A stretch of 7,366 nt of DNA from Euryarchaeota archaeon UBA53 (GTDB lineage: Archaea > Thermoplasmatota > Poseidoniia > Poseidoniales > Poseidoniaceae), in assembly GCA_002507425.1 (NCBI GenBank), contig DAZU01000021.1, forward strand, positions 1-7,366. Reading direction: 5' to 3'. Positions 5,777 through 7,366 of the stretch are shown here, one piece after another. Under the pieces are notes generated by a model. That model saw nothing but the letters and a program-made list of their open reading frames with translations, searched no databases and was not told where the DNA came from. The stretch's first letter is position 1, and each line of letters starts with the position of its first letter. Both the position numbers and the translations under genes were made by a program.

Positions 5777-6979
5777 TTACTGCCGAGGTGGAGCGCGGAT
5801 TTCACCTCTCCCCTTATTATCCGCGTTATTTTTAATTAAAATTATGATGATTGTTAAAATATATGCAAACAAAATAGGCACTAGTATCCAAGCTTTTGGA
5901 ATATTACTATCGCTTTGAACATTAGTGCGGTCGAGACAGTTTTTGTTATCCAAACTGTATTCACCCGTACAATTATTTTCTGAAAGATTGTTGCTTTCCT
6001 CAATAATGGCATTCGAGTCTGAGCGAACGCCTAGCCAAGAGCCATTCCTCAGACCGTATTCTAGAATGTGCCCAACCTTTTGCAAGGACTCCGCACTAAC
6101 CTTGTCTGGTGTGTCTTCAATTGTGTGCCAATATCCACCAAGGTAACCGGCACCCTCTCCATATCTTGTATCTATAATATCAATTGCAGGTATGCCCTTT
6201 TCATGCGCCGGAACGTGATCATCGTAAATTCCATCAACATTTTCAAAGTCAAAATAATCTGAATTGCTTTGCTCACAAATTTCCTCCAAATCCAAAATTA
6301 TTCCCTCAACACGATTCCAGAGCGTATCATTTCCAGGTCTGGTTTTTCTTAAATTCAAATATTCGTCGCCTACCATATCCACTAAAATAAATGACTCAAT
6401 AGAATCTGCTTCTGTTTGTGTTAAGTTATCCGCCCATGCTTTGGCTCCTATTACATATGTAGAGTGATTATCCCCTTGATCTTCTGCATCCGTAAAAAAT
6501 AATGTCACCTCATGAGACAGATTCATGTTGGGAATATGTCGTGCTAATTCCATCAAGACCGCCACTCCACTAGCACCGTCATTTGCACCAATTACAGGCT
6601 TATTTCTGTTGCTTTCTAAAGGATCTTGATCGGCTTTATGCCTTGTATCATAGTGAGCAGCAAGAAATACCTCATTCCCTTTTCCAGCGTTCCATGTTGC
6701 GAATACATTTGTCAAATTCATTCCGTTAATCTGGTGATTGCTTTCTGTTATTTCCCATCCAGATAAATTTGATTTTAGATAATTTCGCAATTCCAAACTT
6801 GAGTTGGAGCCTGGAATTCTTGGCCCTAGAGAAGTTTGGAATTGTACTGACTCATTTGCTAAACTACCGTCAAATAAGAGGCCACATTGTTGCTCAGTAA
6901 TGTCAATTTCTTGTCCTTTAGAATAGTCGGATGCAAAAACAAGCAGTGTTATACATACCACAGCAAATGTTTTGCGCAT
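5777..6979 (-). CDS. Secreted, membrane-anchored M28-family zinc metallopeptidase
   Basis: A 400-residue protein of peptidase family M28, which contains aminopeptidases and carboxypeptidases with two zinc ions and the related glutaminyl cyclases. Visible metal and catalytic positions are H109 and D111 in LAAHYDTR, bridging D134 in GANDGASG, general base E166 and ligand D167 in FTDAEDQGD, D201 in LVDMVGD, and H285 in YWHTIEDT. The DDHVPAHEKGIPAIDIID segment (253-270) and the YWHT motif resemble the branch near bacterial aminopeptidases and glutaminyl cyclases, so the exact substrate is open. Residues 1-22 form a signal peptide (hydrophobic core about 5-16). A single membrane helix at about 362-383, followed by a basic tail RGEIRAPPRQ, tethers the enzyme with its catalytic domain outside the cell. 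A linker rich in Asn and Ser (about 320-360) and many N-x-S/T sequons fit a glycosylated archaeal surface protein. It leads the three-gene operon. A TATA element 27 bases upstream and the lack of an SD suggest a leaderless transcript. Confidence 0.9.
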   Translation of the reverse strand: MRKTFAVVCITLLVFASDYSKGQEIDITEQQCGLLFDGSLANESVQFQTSLGPRIPGSNSSLELRNYLKSNLSGWEITESNHQINGMNLTNVFATWNAGKGNEVFLAAHYDTRHKADQDPLESNRNKPVIGANDGASGVAVLMELARHIPNMNLSHEVTLFFTDAEDQGDNHSTYVIGAKAWADNLTQTEADSIESFILVDMVGDEYLNLRKTRPGNDTLWNRVEGIILDLEEICEQSNSDYFDFENVDGIYDDHVPAHEKGIPAIDIIDTRYGEGAGYLGGYWHTIEDTPDKVSAESLQKVGHILEYGLRNGSWLGVRSDSNAIIEESNNLSENNCTGEYSLDNKNCLDRTNVQSDSNIPKAWILVPILFAYILTIIIILIKNNADNKGRGEIRAPPRQ

Positions 6980-6999
6980 CAGTGATGCCTAGTCCGCTG

Positions 7000-7012
7000 G
7001 GTATTAAATACC
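7000..7012. promoter_or_regulatory. Near-palindromic TATA element, possibly bidirectional
   Basis: GGTATTAAATACC is an inverted repeat with one central base. Its centre is 27 bases from the ATG of the M28 gene (minus strand), which is ideal for a leaderless archaeal transcript. It is 62 bases from the plus-strand ATG at 7068, which would give a leader of about 35 bases carrying the GAGGT SD. One TATA box may therefore serve both divergent genes. No other good TATA candidate is seen in the 88-base spacer. Confidence 0.55.
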
Positions 7013-7062
7013 TCATAGGACACGAGTATCTGTTGTGCAGTGTTGCATTTCAGATGAGGTAT
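7008..7062. repeat. 9-bp perfect inverted repeat in the divergent promoter
   Basis: ATACCTCAT at 7008-7016 and ATGAGGTAT at 7054-7062 are exact reverse complements separated by 37 bases. The left arm overlaps the TATA element and the right arm contains the GAGGT ribosome binding site of the plus-strand gene. It could be a pair of half-sites for a regulator. It could also be an RNA stem masking the SD, if a transcript began upstream of 7008. Confidence 0.5.
7056..7060 (+). promoter_or_regulatory. Ribosome binding site of the right-edge secreted-protein gene
   Basis: GAGGT lies seven bases before the ATG at 7068-7070. It selects that ATG over one at 7061, which opens only a short frame. Confidence 0.6.
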
Positions 7063-7067
7063 GTTAG

Positions 7068-7366
7068 ATGTCCGAACAATGCTCTAATCATCCTTTCCTT
7101 ATTCTAAGTGTTTTTCTAATCTCATTGTGTAGCCCTCTAGCATCAGCAGATCCGCAAATGCAAGCAGATGACTACGAATTTGAAAGTTATCCAGTATTTG
7201 CAGATATTGAGGATTTTAAACCTCAAGATTCTCATCCATATATGATACCTGAGAGCAATGAAAGTCTATACAGCGCCACACGATTAATGAAAAATGAGTG
7301 GGTGAATCAAGGAATGCCCGGTGTGGATATTGCTACATCGCCTCAGTCCATGACAAGTGGCCGAGC
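7068..7366 (+). CDS. Secreted protein with signal peptide, 3'-truncated by window edge
   Basis: An open frame of 99 complete codons from ATG 7068 to the window end, with no stop. The N-terminus is a clear signal peptide: a polar start MSEQCSNHP, a hydrophobic core at about 10-24, and an A-S-A site ending at residue 27, with cleavage before DPQ. The mature part seen so far is acidic (QADDYEFESYPVFADIEDF at 32-50), with SHPYMIPESNESLYSATRL and EWVNQGMPGVD further on. I do not recognise a family from this fragment. The export signal and the divergent placement next to the surface M28 peptidase suggest another envelope or extracellular protein, perhaps under shared control through the common promoter region. 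A GAGGT SD seven bases upstream supports the start. Confidence 0.8.
   Translation, partial: MSEQCSNHPFLILSVFLISLCSPLASADPQMQADDYEFESYPVFADIEDFKPQDSHPYMIPESNESLYSATRLMKNEWVNQGMPGVDIATSPQSMTSGR

Noticed and set aside
5777..6467. Several overlapping plus-strand frames opposite the M28 peptidase
   Set aside because: The minus strand carries all zinc-site motifs in this interval; the plus frames are low-complexity shadows.
1..7366. CRISPR, tRNA, rRNA, insertion sequence, toxin-antitoxin or defence genes
   Set aside because: I looked on both strands and found no spaced direct repeats, cloverleaf-like sequence, transposase motifs or terminal inverted repeats.

Overview
The window looks archaeal, and most like a marine planktonic euryarchaeon of the Thermoplasmatota (Poseidoniales, Marine Group II type). 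The taxon is an inference. Supporting it are TATA-box-like elements 25-30 bases ahead of start codons, one convincing leaderless-type promoter, GAGGTG-type Shine-Dalgarno (SD) sequences elsewhere, AT-rich DNA with many AGA/AGG arginine codons, dense back-to-back packing, and a content of secreted peptidase, carboxypeptidase-regulatory-like membrane protein, dTMP kinase and PCMT-like methyltransferase. No rRNA, tRNA, CRISPR array, insertion sequence or phage gene is visible.

Left part (1-2037), minus strand: a two-gene unit. First is a diverged protein-L-isoaspartate methyltransferase-like protein (1875 to 913). Nine bases after its stop comes a HEAT-repeat protein that starts on TTG at 903 and runs off the left edge. 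A TATA-like palindrome at 2004-2011 and an SD ahead of 1875 mark the start of the unit.

Middle (2038-3540): two divergent integral membrane proteins with starts under 60 bases apart. The minus-strand one is of unknown family. The plus-strand one carries the conserved motifs of DUF2085 membrane proteins. The DUF2085 gene then meets the next minus-strand gene stop-to-stop with no spacer.

Right-centre (3541-6979), minus strand: a compact three-gene operon in the order secreted, membrane-anchored M28 metallopeptidase; three-pass membrane protein with an extracytoplasmic carboxypeptidase-regulatory-like domain; dTMP kinase with an unexplained C-terminal half. The middle gene has been read here as 72 codons longer than its first ATG allows. 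The extension is open, protein-like, supplies the cytoplasmic side of the first membrane helix, and begins at an ATC codon placed seven bases after a perfect GGAGG.

Right edge (6980-7366): a short divergent regulatory region with a nearly symmetric TATA element and a 9-bp inverted repeat. After it comes the beginning of a plus-strand gene for a secreted protein with a clear signal peptide, cut by the window end.

The three-gene operon joins cell-surface protein or peptide processing with a nucleotide kinase. The link may be simple co-transcription rather than a shared pathway. I see no clearly new multi-gene system. The most unusual points are the non-ATG start of the middle operon gene, the two-domain dTMP kinase, and the methyltransferase with degraded cofactor motifs next to the HEAT protein.
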